Positions 33,851 to 43,007 of a stretch of DNA of 64,000 nt are shown here, one piece after another. The notes under the pieces are model-generated. The model was given only the letters and a program-made list of their open reading frames with translations, did not search any database and was not told where the DNA came from. A program made the translations under genes and the position numbers. Source of the stretch: Methanofollis liminatans DSM 4140 (lineage in GTDB: Archaea; Halobacteriota; Methanomicrobia; Methanomicrobiales; Methanofollaceae); contig NZ_CM001555.1 in NCBI RefSeq assembly GCF_000275865.1, positions 1,612,967-1,676,966 of the forward strand. The letters run 5' to 3'. Numbering within the stretch: position 1 is the stretch's first letter; each line of letters begins with the position of its first letter.

Positions 33851-35524
33851 TTAGTCTTCTTTGACCGAATTGTAGCGCTCGTTCTCGCGCTCGCGCAGGA
33901 CGTTCCGCCTGATCTTGCCGGAGATCGTCTTGGGGAGTTCGTCCACAAACTCGATCGCGCGCGGGTACTTGTACGGGGCGGTCGTATTCTTCACGAACCG
34001 CTGGATCTCCTTGACCAGGGTCTCCGAGGGCGTAAAGCCAGGGGCGAGGATGACGAACGCCTTGACAATCATGCCGCGGATGACGTCGGGCGACCCGACG
34101 ACGGCGCACTCCTGCACGGCCGGGTGCTCCATCAGGGCCGACTCCACCTCGAAGGGGCCGATCCGGTAGCCCGAACTCTTGATCACGTCGTCGGCGCGGC
34201 CGACAAACCAGAAATAGCCGTCCGCGTCCATGTAGGCCTTGTCGCCGGTGTAATACCAGTCCCCGCAGAAGGCGTCGGCGTTCGCCGCCTCGTTGTCGAT
34301 GTACGAGAGGAACATGCCGGGGGGCCGCGGTTCGGCCCAGATGGCGATCCGCCCCTCTTCACCGACCGGAACCGATTGCCCGTCATCGTCGTGGAGCTCG
34401 ATCCGCCACCCCGGCGCAGGTCGGCCCATCGCCCCCTGCTTCACCTCCATGCCCGGGAACGTCCCGATGCAGAGCACCGTCTCGGTCTGGCCGTAGCCCT
34501 CGTAGATGGTAAGCCCGGTGCCTTCCTTCCACGCCCTGATCACCTCGGGGTTCATGGGCTCGCCGGCGCTCACGCAGTGACGGAGCTGGGAGAAGTCGAA
34601 CTTGCCGAGATCGGCCAGGATCAGCATCCGGTAGACCGTCGGCGGGGCGCAGAAGGTGGTCACCTCGTACTTCTCCAGCACCGGCAGGAGTTCGGTCGCT
34701 TTGAACTTGCCGCGGATATCGTAGACCAGGGTGCAGGCGCCCTGCATCCACGGCCCGAAGAACTTGCCCCAGGAGGACTTCCCCCACCCGGTGTCGGCGA
34801 GGGTGAAGTGGAGATCGTTCTGCTTGAGGTCGAGCCAGAACCTGCCGGTGATGATGTGCCCGATCGGGTAGGCATGGTTGTGGAGGACCATCTTCGGCTC
34901 GCCCGTCGTGCCCGATGAGAAGAAGATGAGCATCGGATCGGTCGAGCGGGTCCTCTTCATGCCAGGGAGTTTTATCAGCTGGGACGAGACCGGGGCCGGG
35001 TAGGTGAGCTCCTGGTGGTAACTGACCCAGCCGGGAAGCTCCCCGTCCACCACGAAGCGGGAGACCAGGGAGGGGCACTGGTCGCAGATCTCGTTCACCT
35101 TTGCGGCGTTTTCCAGGTCGGTGACGACCATCTTGAACTTGCCGGCGTTCACCCGGTACTTCAGGTCTTTGGCCGTCAGCATCGTCGGGGTCGGACAGAA
35201 AACAACGCCGAGCTTAATCGCTGCTGTGGCAAAGATCCACCACTCGGGAATGCGGTGGAGCATGATGATGATCCGGTCGCCCTTGTTGATGCCGTACTTG
35301 AGGAGCATGTTCGCCGCCTGGTTGGAGAGGTTCATCAGGTGGCGGAAGGTGTAGAACTTTTCATGCCCTTCCTGGTCGGCCCAGATCATCGCCAGGCGGT
35401 TGCGGTCCTGCTTTGCCCACATATCGACGACGTCGAAGCCGAAGTTGAAGTACTCCGGCACCTCCGCATGGTAGGAGGCATAGACGTCCTCGTAATTCAT
35501 TGCAGTATGCTCGGCGTCTTGCAT
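33851..35524 (-). CDS. AMP-forming acyl-CoA synthetase, copy 1
   Basis: The product is 557 residues of the ANL family. FFSSGTTGEPKMVLHNH is the AMP-binding P-loop, EGYGQTETVLC the substrate motif, YYTGDKAYMDADGYFWFVGR the hinge region, and PKTISGKIRR carries the C-terminal catalytic Lys. The medium-chain/acetyl-CoA synthetase-like form activates a fatty acid as acyl-AMP and then acyl-CoA; the acid cannot be told from sequence. It lies 56 bases downstream of a paralog on the same strand. The start ATG is close to a TATA-like run at about 35560. Confidence 0.92.
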   Translation of the reverse strand: MQDAEHTAMNYEDVYASYHAEVPEYFNFGFDVVDMWAKQDRNRLAMIWADQEGHEKFYTFRHLMNLSNQAANMLLKYGINKGDRIIIMLHRIPEWWIFATAAIKLGVVFCPTPTMLTAKDLKYRVNAGKFKMVVTDLENAAKVNEICDQCPSLVSRFVVDGELPGWVSYHQELTYPAPVSSQLIKLPGMKRTRSTDPMLIFFSSGTTGEPKMVLHNHAYPIGHIITGRFWLDLKQNDLHFTLADTGWGKSSWGKFFGPWMQGACTLVYDIRGKFKATELLPVLEKYEVTTFCAPPTVYRMLILADLGKFDFSQLRHCVSAGEPMNPEVIRAWKEGTGLTIYEGYGQTETVLCIGTFPGMEVKQGAMGRPAPGWRIELHDDDGQSVPVGEEGRIAIWAEPRPPGMFLSYIDNEAANADAFCGDWYYTGDKAYMDADGYFWFVGRADDVIKSSGYRIGPFEVESALMEHPAVQECAVVGSPDVIRGMIVKAFVILAPGFTPSETLVKEIQRFVKNTTAPYKYPRAIEFVDELPKTISGKIRRNVLRERENERYNSVKED

Positions 35525-35580
35525 AGCGGTACTAGATTTGGAGGACAGGTAGATAAGGGGCTCGATTAAAAAAGAGGGGG

Positions 35581-37263
35581 TCAGGCGTCGGGGCGGTCGC
35601 CGGTCTGACCGTTTTCAAACTGCTGCATCTCCTTCATCTTCAGCTCCTTGCGTTTGATCTTGCCGGAGATGGTCTTGGGGAGTTCGTCCACGAACTCGAC
35701 GGTGCGCGGGTACTTGTACGGGGCGGTCGTCCGTTTGACGTGTTTTTGCAGTTCTTTTACGAGTTGCTCCGAGGGTTCGAAACCGGCGTTGAGGACGACG
35801 AACGCCTTGACGATCAGGCCGCGGATCAGGTCTGGGGACCCGACGACGGCGCATTCCTGCACGGCCGGGTGCTCCATCAGCGCCGATTCCACCTCGAAGG
35901 GGCCGATACGGTAGCCCGAACTCTTGATCACGTCGTCGTCCCGGCCGACGAACCAGAAGTAGCCCTCGTCGTCCATATAGGCGCGGTCGCCGGTATAGTA
36001 CCAGCCGTTCTTGAACGATTCCTCGTTTGCCTCTTTGTTCTCAAGGTATTCCACAATGAGGCCGACCGGCCGCGGGTTGAGGGAGATGGCGATCCTTCCT
36101 TCCTCGAAGGGTTCGCAGGGGCCGCCTTCCTCGGTGTGGAGCTCGATGTGCCAGCCGGGCGAAGGTTTGCCCATCGACCCGAATTTCGGCTGCATGCACG
36201 GGAAGGAGGCGATGGCACAGACCGTCTCGGTCTGGCCGTAGCCTTCCCTGATGGTGAGGCCGGTGCCTTCCTGCCAGATGCGGATCACCTCGGGGTTTAA
36301 GGGTTCGCCAGCACTGGTGCAGTGGCGCAGTTCCCTGAGGTCGTATTTCTTGAGGTCGGCCAGGATCAGCATCCGGTAGATGGTCGGCGGGGCGCAGAAG
36401 GTGGTCACCTCATATTTCTCAAGGATCGGGAGGATCTCGGTCGCCGAGAACTTGCCCCTGATGTCGTAGACGAAGATCGCCGCACCGGCGATCCACTGCC
36501 CGAAAATCTTGCCCCAGCCGCATTTCGCCCACCCGGTGTCGGAGAGGGTGAAATGGAGGTCGTGCTCGGTGAGGTCCTGCCAGAGTTTTGCGGTGATGAT
36601 GTGGCCGAGCGGGTGGGCGTTGTTGTGGAGGACCATCTTCGGCTCCCCGGTGGTGCCTGAGGTGAAGTAGATGAGCATCGGGTCGGTGGCGCGGGTCCGT
36701 TTCGCCACCGGCATCGAGACGGTGCGGTGGGAAACCGGCGCCGGGTAGATCAGTTCGTACGGGAAGCTCGCCCATCCCTCGAGTTCGCCGTCGGCCAGGA
36801 ACCTGACCTGCAATGACGGGCATTCCCTGCAGATCTCGTCGATCTTCCAGGTATTTTCCAGGTCGGTGATGACCATCTTGAACTTTCCTGCCCTGATCCG
36901 GTATTTGAGGTCTTTGGGGGTGAGGAGGGTCGGGCACGGGCAGTATACGGCGCCGAGTTTGATGAGAGCGATGACGAAGATCCACCACTCAGGGATCCGC
37001 GGAAGGAGGAGGAGTACACGGTCGCCCTTGCCGATGCCGTATTTGAGAAGGATATTTGCCGCCTGGTTCGAGAGGTTCATCATGTCCCTGAAGGTGAACT
37101 TCTTCTCGTTGCCTTTCTGGTCAACCCAGATCATGGCCAGACGGTTCCGGTCTTTTCTGGCCCAGGCGTCGATGACGTCGTAGCCGAAGTTGAACGCCTC
37201 GGGGACGTCAATAGAAAAAGACGCTCTGGTCTCTTCGTAGTCTTCCATGTTATGCTCTGCCAT
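35581..37263 (-). CDS. AMP-forming acyl-CoA synthetase, copy 2
   Basis: The product is 560 residues and aligns along its whole length with the neighbouring copy: YFTSGTTGEPKMVLHNN, EGYGQTETVCA, YYTGDRAYMDDEGYFWFVGR and PKTISGKIKRKEL. The N-termini also match (EAFNFGYDVID against EYFNFGFDVVD). The pair is a tandem duplication. It may serve uptake of acetate or short acids for biosynthesis. A T/A-rich box at about 37300 provides a possible promoter. Divergence between the copies suggests different substrates rather than dosage. Confidence 0.92.
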   Translation of the reverse strand: MAEHNMEDYEETRASFSIDVPEAFNFGYDVIDAWARKDRNRLAMIWVDQKGNEKKFTFRDMMNLSNQAANILLKYGIGKGDRVLLLLPRIPEWWIFVIALIKLGAVYCPCPTLLTPKDLKYRIRAGKFKMVITDLENTWKIDEICRECPSLQVRFLADGELEGWASFPYELIYPAPVSHRTVSMPVAKRTRATDPMLIYFTSGTTGEPKMVLHNNAHPLGHIITAKLWQDLTEHDLHFTLSDTGWAKCGWGKIFGQWIAGAAIFVYDIRGKFSATEILPILEKYEVTTFCAPPTIYRMLILADLKKYDLRELRHCTSAGEPLNPEVIRIWQEGTGLTIREGYGQTETVCAIASFPCMQPKFGSMGKPSPGWHIELHTEEGGPCEPFEEGRIAISLNPRPVGLIVEYLENKEANEESFKNGWYYTGDRAYMDDEGYFWFVGRDDDVIKSSGYRIGPFEVESALMEHPAVQECAVVGSPDLIRGLIVKAFVVLNAGFEPSEQLVKELQKHVKRTTAPYKYPRTVEFVDELPKTISGKIKRKELKMKEMQQFENGQTGDRPDA

Positions 37264-37359
37264 GGGATCGGTCCGTATAGGTATGGCGCGTCAGCGTTTT
37301 TTAAGTTCACTAATGTTGTGCGCTCGTTTGCGGTCCTGAAAAAGAGAAGGGGGACGGGG

Positions 37360-37779
37360 TCAGGATCTGCCGGTGGCGGCGATCAGACGCGTGCAGTCGG
37401 TGTCGGGGATTGCCCGCATCACTGTTTCCCGGAGATCAGCCACCCAGTCCGCAGAACCGGCAAAGGTTTCGAGGTCGCCAGCGACGGAGGCGAGCGGGAG
37501 GGGGTGGTCGAAGATGGTTACCGGCCTGAGTTTCAGCCGCAGCGGGTAGACTTCGCCGGAGCCCCCGAAGATGGGCGTCTGGTTGACGAAGAGTTCAGAT
37601 ATGACCTCATAGACGCCAAAAAGGGAGGGGGCTCCCATGTCCGGTGCACAGAGGAGGATACGGTCGCCGAGGTGTACTTTGCTGATCGTATCGGCATGGC
37701 GCTGTGCAACGCCCCAGATCCGTTTTTCCCGGACAATTTCCGGCGCTTTCCCCTCAGAAATGCCAATCCAGCAGGTCAT
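37360..37779 (-). CDS. EVE (PUA-like) domain protein
   Basis: The product is 139 residues from ATG 37779. MTCWIGISE, then IWGVAQRHADTISKVHLGDR and FGVYEVISE, fit the EVE fold, a PUA-like domain that can bind modified bases. EVE proteins occur both in RNA metabolism and next to modification-dependent restriction genes; no nuclease is adjacent here. Open frame upstream of this ATG lacks similarity and runs into the next small gene. A catattaat box lies about 26 bases upstream. Confidence 0.7.
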   Translation of the reverse strand: MTCWIGISEGKAPEIVREKRIWGVAQRHADTISKVHLGDRILLCAPDMGAPSLFGVYEVISELFVNQTPIFGGSGEVYPLRLKLRPVTIFDHPLPLASVAGDLETFAGSADWVADLRETVMRAIPDTDCTRLIAATGRS

Positions 37780-37884
37780 GGATGGTGATAGGCGATGCTC
37801 TATTAATATGTTTCGGATGTGGTCGGGCGCTGCGAAACAATTAAATAAGGTGCACCTGTAATCGCCCCATACGGGAGGGACAGT

Positions 37885-38103
37885 ATGCCGTACAAATGGG
37901 TAAGCAACAAAGATGTGGATGAGGCCGTGGTCGTGATCATGAACACCCTTGAGGAGGGGAAGGAGTTCCCCGAATGGTTGAGAAGGACGCTTCAGGGGGC
38001 GATCGACGATTCTGATCCGGTGTATGTGCGATATTTCTACGATCAGGTGAAGAAGTTCGCACCTTCGTCGCTGAAGGTCTTCGGAGAGACGCCGGTCGTC
38101 TGA
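37885..38103 (+). CDS. Small conserved-looking protein, 72 residues
   Basis: A TATA-like ttaaataagg at 37841-37850 and a strong ribosome site GGGAGGGA at 37873-37880 precede the ATG. The product has a charged N-terminal half (KDVDEAVVVIMNTLEEGKEF) and a C-terminal half with YFYDQVKKFAPSSLKVF, probably two or three helices. There is no signal peptide or motif that assigns a role. Confidence 0.65.
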   Translation: MPYKWVSNKDVDEAVVVIMNTLEEGKEFPEWLRRTLQGAIDDSDPVYVRYFYDQVKKFAPSSLKVFGETPVV

Positions 38104-38906
38104 GGGCGGACAGGGACACCATTTCTTTTTTTGGCTCTTTTCTCCGCGGTTCAGGATGGCTATTGACACCCCGGTTCCCTCGCACATGCGATCGGGGCGG
38201 GGACGGGAAAACCACTATGGCATGGATATCCATTATTTTTCATCAATAGATGCTCCGCCTGGTCCCCCTTCCCATGGCCAGGGCAATCATGCGCGGGATC
38301 CGGGGGTAAGAACCCCCGGCGCGGGGTGGGCGTTGTGTGAGCGTATGGGAAATATGACTATGCCTCTGCCGGGGGGCCTGCCGCCCCACGGTCCCCCTGC
38401 CAATTGCGATTGGGGCAGGGATGGACAAGACACTCCGGCACGTCCATCAATAATTTTTTCATCGACAGATGCTCCGCCCGGCCCGAATCCTCATGTCTGG
38501 GGCAATCGTATGCGGGGATCCGGGGGTGCAACCCCCGGTGCGGGGTGGTCGGTGTGTGCGTGTACGGGCAATCGAGCAGCCTCTGCCGGGGGGCCTGTCG
38601 CCCCCCGGTCACCCTGCAGATTGCGATTGGGGCGGGGACGGACAAACCACGCCGGCACGCCCGTCCATTATTTTTCATCGACAGATGCGCCGCCCCCTCC
38701 CGTTCCCTCATGTCCAGGACAATCCTCGCGGGGGGGTCCGGGGGTGAGAGCCCCCGGCCAGAGGCGACCTTCGCTATGACATACGGGTTACCATGAAAAA
38801 CATTTCATGGGGTATGCTTGCGTCCCCTTCCCGGACTCATGTGCGATTCTAGAAGATCCAGGGACCTCTCCCTGGTGGAGCCTGCTGCCCCTTCAAAATC
38901 CCGGCT
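38104..38906. other. 803-bp intergenic region filled with repeats
   Basis: The stretch holds three consecutive copies of the hairpin repeat (38195-38762). Open frames of up to about 200 codons run through it on both strands, but they only reflect the scarcity of stops in GC-rich repeat DNA. The remaining 140 bases before 38907 contain no evident signal. Confidence 0.6.
38195..38762. repeat. Long hairpin repeat, locus 2 (three tandem units)
   Basis: Hairpin 1 (ccggggg, loop, cccccgg) starts at 38300, 38520 and 38738, a period of 218-220 bases. Hairpin 2 (ccggggggc, loop of five, gccccccgg) starts at 38369 (one mismatch) and 38586. Between them the segment gattggggc(a/g)gggacgg and ttttcatcgacagatgc(t/g)ccgcc recur. 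The third unit lacks hairpin 2. Confidence 0.85.
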
Positions 38907-40085
38907 TCACTTCTTCCCGGCGGCCTCGCCCTCGACGAAATACTCGATGAGCGTCCGCGTCATCTTTGTGCCCAGGGTGGGGCGCGTGCTTTCGAGCCAG
39001 AGGAAAAAGCCCGCCATATGGGGTGTGCGCCGGCTTTCGTACTTGAACCCGCCGACTTTTGCCGGGACCATCTTGAAGTACTCTTTTTTCTTGCGCGATC
39101 TGAAGTACAGGATCGGGCGGAGGTCGGGGAGGTTCACGGCGAGGATCACCTTGGAGAAGTCCCTCATGATGCTCTCGTAGGTGAGGGCCTCGCCCCTCAT
39201 GGTGATGGCACTCTTCTGGCAGAGCAGGCGTATTGCCGGCGGGTAGAGCCCGCCGAAGACGATCTTTTTTACGATCGGGGGGATCTCGTCGGGTTTAAGG
39301 AGGTCGGCAGGGGTGGCGCCCGCATCCATCAGTTCGAGCATCCGGTCCCTCCGCTCGTCGTGGAGTTTGCGGTAGTCGAAGGAGCGCCTGGTATGGATGT
39401 CGGCAAGGTGGAGAAGTTTCGGGTGGGCAATGGGTTTTCTCGGCTGGTAGCGTATTTCCCGCTGGCTGAGCACCCGTTTGATCTCCTCGCAGGACGAGGT
39501 GGTGATCAGCACCGACTCGGGCTCCTTCATCAGCCGCTGCACGATGGAGTTGCGCGAGATGTCCACCGAGGAGACCAGGATGAACGGGACGATCGGCTGC
39601 CCGAAGAGGTAGCCGATCAGCCGTTTTTTGAAGATGATCTCCTGCTCGAACTCTTTTAAGTCCGAGGGGGAGGTGACGATCTCGCCGAAACCGACGGTGT
39701 TCTGGACGTCGAGGAACATCAGGTCGAACTCGGCGAGGTCCTGGCCGTTGCCGCGGACCTTGATATCGCCGTAATTGGAGTAGAAGGTGCCGTTCTGTTC
39801 CTGCGTGATCTTCTGCCTGATATAGGGGGCGTCGGCGCCTTTTCTGACGACGCCCTTGATCAGGTTGCAGTCCGCGACCGTCTCGAGCAGGGCCTCATAG
39901 ATGACCCCCTCGTACCACCGCCCTTCGGCGGTTCTCATCAGGGAGATGTCCTCTGAAAATAAGTTCTTCTTCTCGGACTTGCGGAGATGGCGCGTGGCTT
40001 TCAGGGCCTGGGTGCGTGTCGGCGTGATCGCATTGAGGTGCGCGCGCAGCCACTCCACCATCTCCATTCCGTTATTCGATACCAT
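38907..40085 (-). CDS. Uncharacterised protein with nuclease-fold-like segment
   Basis: The product is 392 residues from ATG 40085; the longer frame would start with TTG upstream of a TATA-like ctatatac at about 40130. Near residues 114-145, DLAEFDLMFLDV followed by GFGEIVTS resembles the D...ExK core of PD-(D/E)XK nucleases, but the Lys is replaced (E-I-V). The C-terminal half is basic and contains YFRSRKKKEYFKMVPAKVGG, reminiscent of DNA- or RNA-binding surfaces. Family not recognised. The neighbour downstream on the same strand is a tRNA methyltransferase. Confidence 0.65.
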   Translation of the reverse strand: MVSNNGMEMVEWLRAHLNAITPTRTQALKATRHLRKSEKKNLFSEDISLMRTAEGRWYEGVIYEALLETVADCNLIKGVVRKGADAPYIRQKITQEQNGTFYSNYGDIKVRGNGQDLAEFDLMFLDVQNTVGFGEIVTSPSDLKEFEQEIIFKKRLIGYLFGQPIVPFILVSSVDISRNSIVQRLMKEPESVLITTSSCEEIKRVLSQREIRYQPRKPIAHPKLLHLADIHTRRSFDYRKLHDERRDRMLELMDAGATPADLLKPDEIPPIVKKIVFGGLYPPAIRLLCQKSAITMRGEALTYESIMRDFSKVILAVNLPDLRPILYFRSRKKKEYFKMVPAKVGGFKYESRRTPHMAGFFLWLESTRPTLGTKMTRTLIEYFVEGEAAGKK

Positions 40086-40156
40086 TTGATGTTCCTGTCT
40101 TTCCGGTGTGTTGGTCGGTCGGCGGGTATATAGTTTTACGGGCAATCCCGACCGGG

Positions 40157-41110
40157 TTATTCGAGAACGAGGATCCGCCGGGTGAGGCTCTTGTGGACCC
40201 GCTGTTCATGGTACTGGACGATGCTGAACCGGGCGGCGGCGATCTCTCTGATGTCCCGGTGGGTGACGACGACGGCACGCCGCCCCCCTTTCAGCACCCT
40301 CCCGATCTCGTCGAGGGCGCCTTCGTACAGGCGGGTGAAGTTCTCCCCGAGGACGCAGACCGACTGGCCGTACGGCAGGTCGGTGACGACGGCGTCGACT
40401 GAACCGGTGCGGAGGGGCAGGGCCGTGGCATCGGCCAGGAGGAGGTCGGCTTCGGGGACGTTGAGGCGTGAGCCAGCGATCATGGTGCGGTCGAAGTCGC
40501 TCCCGACGACCCGCACCCCGATCCGCCGTCCCTCTTCGAGCATGCCGCCGGTGCCGCAGAACGGGTCTGCCATCACCTCGCCGGGCATGACGAGGGAGAG
40601 GTTGAGGAGGGCCCGCGCCGTCCTCGGCATCATGACGCCCGGGTGGAAATATGGGCGGGTGGACGGGCTCCTGCTTTCGTACGAGGTGCGGAGGTCGCTA
40701 TAGATGACCCGGCCGAGGTAGCAGCGGTCCTCGGTGAGAACCGCTCGATATACCGTTTCAGGCGCTTTCAGGGAGACCGGGCCGGCGATGCCGTGTCCGA
40801 TCAGCCGTTCGAGGGCGAGCTGGGAGGGGTACTCCCGGGAGCCCGGGATGATCTTCACCCGCGCCGCAAAGGGGCGCTCCGAGGTGAGGGCGAGGTCGGC
40901 CAGAAGGGCGCTGACGGCGTCCGCTGTCGGTTCGCACTCGCCGAGATATTCCATGACGGTATGGGTGAGGGCGAGGCGGTCGGTCGCCGCGGGGTCGGGG
41001 CACTCGGCGACGGCCACGCGGTCGCGGCGGTCGCAGATCCGGCCCACACATTCGAGCTCGGCGTAGGGGAGCGTCGGATGCTCCCCCGAGAGCTCAAAGA
41101 GCATTTTCAT
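40157..41110 (-). CDS. tRNA (guanine10-N2)-methyltransferase family (Trm-G10-like)
   Basis: The product is 317 residues from ATG 41110, which is 30 bases from a TATA box; a GTG at 41116 is the alternative. The N-terminal half is THUMP-like, and the C-terminal half is a class I methyltransferase with MADPFCGTGGMLEEGRRIG (SAM loop) and DLPYGQSVCV, where D-L-P-Y is the N2-guanine-type catalytic motif. Archaeal members methylate G10 of tRNA to m2G/m22G. It is divergent from the DUF5591 gene. Confidence 0.88.
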   Translation of the reverse strand: MKMLFELSGEHPTLPYAELECVGRICDRRDRVAVAECPDPAATDRLALTHTVMEYLGECEPTADAVSALLADLALTSERPFAARVKIIPGSREYPSQLALERLIGHGIAGPVSLKAPETVYRAVLTEDRCYLGRVIYSDLRTSYESRSPSTRPYFHPGVMMPRTARALLNLSLVMPGEVMADPFCGTGGMLEEGRRIGVRVVGSDFDRTMIAGSRLNVPEADLLLADATALPLRTGSVDAVVTDLPYGQSVCVLGENFTRLYEGALDEIGRVLKGGRRAVVVTHRDIREIAAARFSIVQYHEQRVHKSLTRRILVLE

Positions 41111-41135
41111 GGCCACTTATTATAAGGGATTCTCA

Positions 41136-41143
41136 GATATATA
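41136..41143. promoter_or_regulatory. Bidirectional TATA box
   Basis: The symmetrical gatatata sits 30 bases from ATG 41110 on the minus strand and about 21 bases from ATG 41161 on the plus strand. It probably drives both divergent genes, with a leaderless transcript at least on the minus side. Confidence 0.5.
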
Positions 41144-41160
41144 GGGGAGCGTGAACGCCC

Positions 41161-41781
41161 ATGAAAGACCGGGATGATACGGAGAGGAGTCCGGAGGGGA
41201 GGGGAGACGGGACGCCGCCGTTTTTCCGCCCGGAGTTCGAGGAGGCGTTCCGGTTTATCGTCGGGGCGTATGCCGTCCGGCCCTCTGAACTGGCGGTGTT
41301 TCTCCCCTGCTCGGTCCAGAAACCCTACAGCACGAGCCCGAGCCACCGGAAGTTCGACGAGGTGATCGCCGCGGCGGTCCCGGCAGGGAAGGCCCATGTG
41401 GTGGTCTTCGGCACCTGCGGGGTGGTGCCACGGGAGCTGGAGCGGATGTACCCCTATGCCACGTACCGCTACAACCTGGGCCGGTGCCCTGACCCGATAG
41501 TCCACCGCTCCTTTCTCAGGATCGAGACCCCCAGGATCGCCGCGTACCTGGAGAAGACAGAGGACATCTACCGCCGGCGGGTGGCCTACTGCCTGGGGGA
41601 CTTCAGGGCGGCGATGACGGCGGCGGTGGAGCGCACCGCCATTCCGGTCACGATTGCGCCGGCGGAGGAGACGATCGCCGCCTGCCGCGACCCCTCGGCG
41701 CGGTTTCCCGACGGGAGCCTGAACTCCCGGGCGTATCTTCTGGATTTCGAGCGGGCGCTCTCGGCAGCAGTCCGGCGATGA
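41161..41781 (+). CDS. DUF5591 protein with archaeosine-synthase-type motif
   Basis: The product is 206 residues. FLPCSVQKPYSTSPSH at residues 58-73 matches PCSxxKPYxxSxSH, the catalytic motif of archaeosine synthase ArcS, which modifies preQ0 at position 15 of archaeal tRNA. Full ArcS proteins carry TGT-like and PUA domains; here only the core domain is encoded, so it either acts with a separate partner or has another substrate. The neighbourhood (tRNA methyltransferase upstream, taw2-like downstream) favours tRNA modification. Confidence 0.8.
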   Translation: MKDRDDTERSPEGRGDGTPPFFRPEFEEAFRFIVGAYAVRPSELAVFLPCSVQKPYSTSPSHRKFDEVIAAAVPAGKAHVVVFGTCGVVPRELERMYPYATYRYNLGRCPDPIVHRSFLRIETPRIAAYLEKTEDIYRRRVAYCLGDFRAAMTAAVERTAIPVTIAPAEETIAACRDPSARFPDGSLNSRAYLLDFERALSAAVRR

Positions 41782-41811
41782 TATAAATCAGCCGGACGCC
41801 AACCTCATGCC

Positions 41812-42150
41812 ATGGTTTCTGACAGGGAACAGGCGGTCTTCGAGGCCGGGATCAAACTCGGCGCCCTGTACCACCAGTGGGTCGGCACCCCGATATCGCG
41901 GGCGACGGCGGCCTCTGTGGAGGCGGCGATCGAGGCGGCGGTCGGGCTCCAGCCCTACGTGACCGCGATCACGGTCAGGCTCAACCGCGACCTGATGACG
42001 GCGAACCCGTTCGGCTACTCTGAGCTGCGGGGCGAGATGTTCGCGGTGACGATCACGACCGAGTACGGCGGGGCTCGCTGCGTCGCCGACCTGCACTATA
42101 CCGGCGAATACCCGCTGATGAGCATTCGAAGTGTCGATGAAGTCCCCTGA
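41812..42150 (+). CDS. mptD: Archaeal dihydroneopterin aldolase (DUF372 type)
   Basis: The product is 112 residues. EAGIKLGALYHQWVGTPIS at the N-terminus and NPFGYSELRGEMF in the middle match the archaeal MptD family, which converts 7,8-dihydroneopterin to 6-hydroxymethyl-dihydropterin for methanopterin. The protein is unrelated to bacterial FolB. The next gene starts inside its end (14-base overlap), suggesting an operon. Confidence 0.88.
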   Translation: MVSDREQAVFEAGIKLGALYHQWVGTPISRATAASVEAAIEAAVGLQPYVTAITVRLNRDLMTANPFGYSELRGEMFAVTITTEYGGARCVADLHYTGEYPLMSIRSVDEVP

Positions 42151-42964
42151 GATCCCGATCACCGACGATCACATCCACTTCAACCCGCGTGCAGGCCGCG
42201 GCGTCGAGGCGGCGAAGGACTTCTGGCGGGCCGGCGGGACGCACCTGTTCATGGTCTCCCTGCCGGCGTATTCCCTGGGCGTTCTGCCGCGGACCGGCGA
42301 CGACTACCGGGAGGCCTTCGATGAGACGCTCCGCGTGGCCGAACTGGTGCGGGGCGTCGGGATCACGGTCTTCCCGGTCCTCGGCGTCCACCCGGTCGAA
42401 CTCCTGAAGTATGCGGAGAGCGTCGGCCTCCAGGCCGCCGAGGAGATCGTCTGCGCGGGGCTCGAAGTGGCGGCCGGATACGTGGAGGAAGGACTGGCCG
42501 TCGCCCTCAAGAGCGGGCGGCCGCATTTCCCGGTGGCGCCCGAGATCGCCGCGGCGTCCGAACGCGTGCTGGTGCGGGCGCTGGAGTTGAGCGCCGATGC
42601 CGGGTGCGCCCTCCAGATCCACGCCGAGAGCGGCCCCTGCGCCGATATCCTCGACCTTGCCGCACGGGCCGGCATGGATGGGAGCCGCGTCGTCAAACAC
42701 TATGCGACCCCCGACACCCCGCTGGTCCCGTCGTTTCTTGCAAAGCAGGAGGGGCTGGCCGGGATGGCGCGGGCCGGGCGGCGGTTCATGATGGAGACCG
42801 ATTACATGGACGAGAACAGCCGGCCCGGAGCGGTGATGGGGCCGAAGTCCGTGCCCAGGATCACCCGCCACCTGCTGGAGAGCGGTGCGATCACGCCCGG
42901 GGACGCATGGTGTATCCATGCCGAAACCCCGGGCCGCGTCTACGGTGTGGAGATCGCCCTCTAG
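42137..42964 (+). CDS. TatD-related metal-dependent hydrolase
   Basis: The product is 275 residues (GTG 42131 is an alternative start). DDHIHFNP at the N-terminus provides the HxH metal motif, LGVHPVELLKY, then LQIHAESG and VVKHYATP supply later His ligands, and METDYMDENSRPGAVMGP is the final Asp. The order matches the archaeal TatD-related amidohydrolases. Substrate unknown. It overlaps mptD. Confidence 0.82.
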   Translation: MKSPEIPITDDHIHFNPRAGRGVEAAKDFWRAGGTHLFMVSLPAYSLGVLPRTGDDYREAFDETLRVAELVRGVGITVFPVLGVHPVELLKYAESVGLQAAEEIVCAGLEVAAGYVEEGLAVALKSGRPHFPVAPEIAAASERVLVRALELSADAGCALQIHAESGPCADILDLAARAGMDGSRVVKHYATPDTPLVPSFLAKQEGLAGMARAGRRFMMETDYMDENSRPGAVMGPKSVPRITRHLLESGAITPGDAWCIHAETPGRVYGVEIAL

Positions 42965-43007
42965 GACGATCCACCCTTTTTTTATCGGTGCCGCCGACAT
43001 ACTACTG

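Noticed and set aside
37780..38187. N-terminal extension of the EVE protein
   Set aside because: The extension runs antisense to the 72-residue gene with its own promoter and ribosome site, and EVE similarity begins at ATG 37779.
38195..38762. CRISPR array
   Set aside because: The repeat unit is about 218 bases with conserved contents throughout; there are no short repeats with unique spacers and no cas genes.
38156..38779. 207-codon open frame through the hairpin repeats
   Set aside because: All frames are open in this GC-rich repeat; the product only repeats the period of the DNA and has no fold signal.
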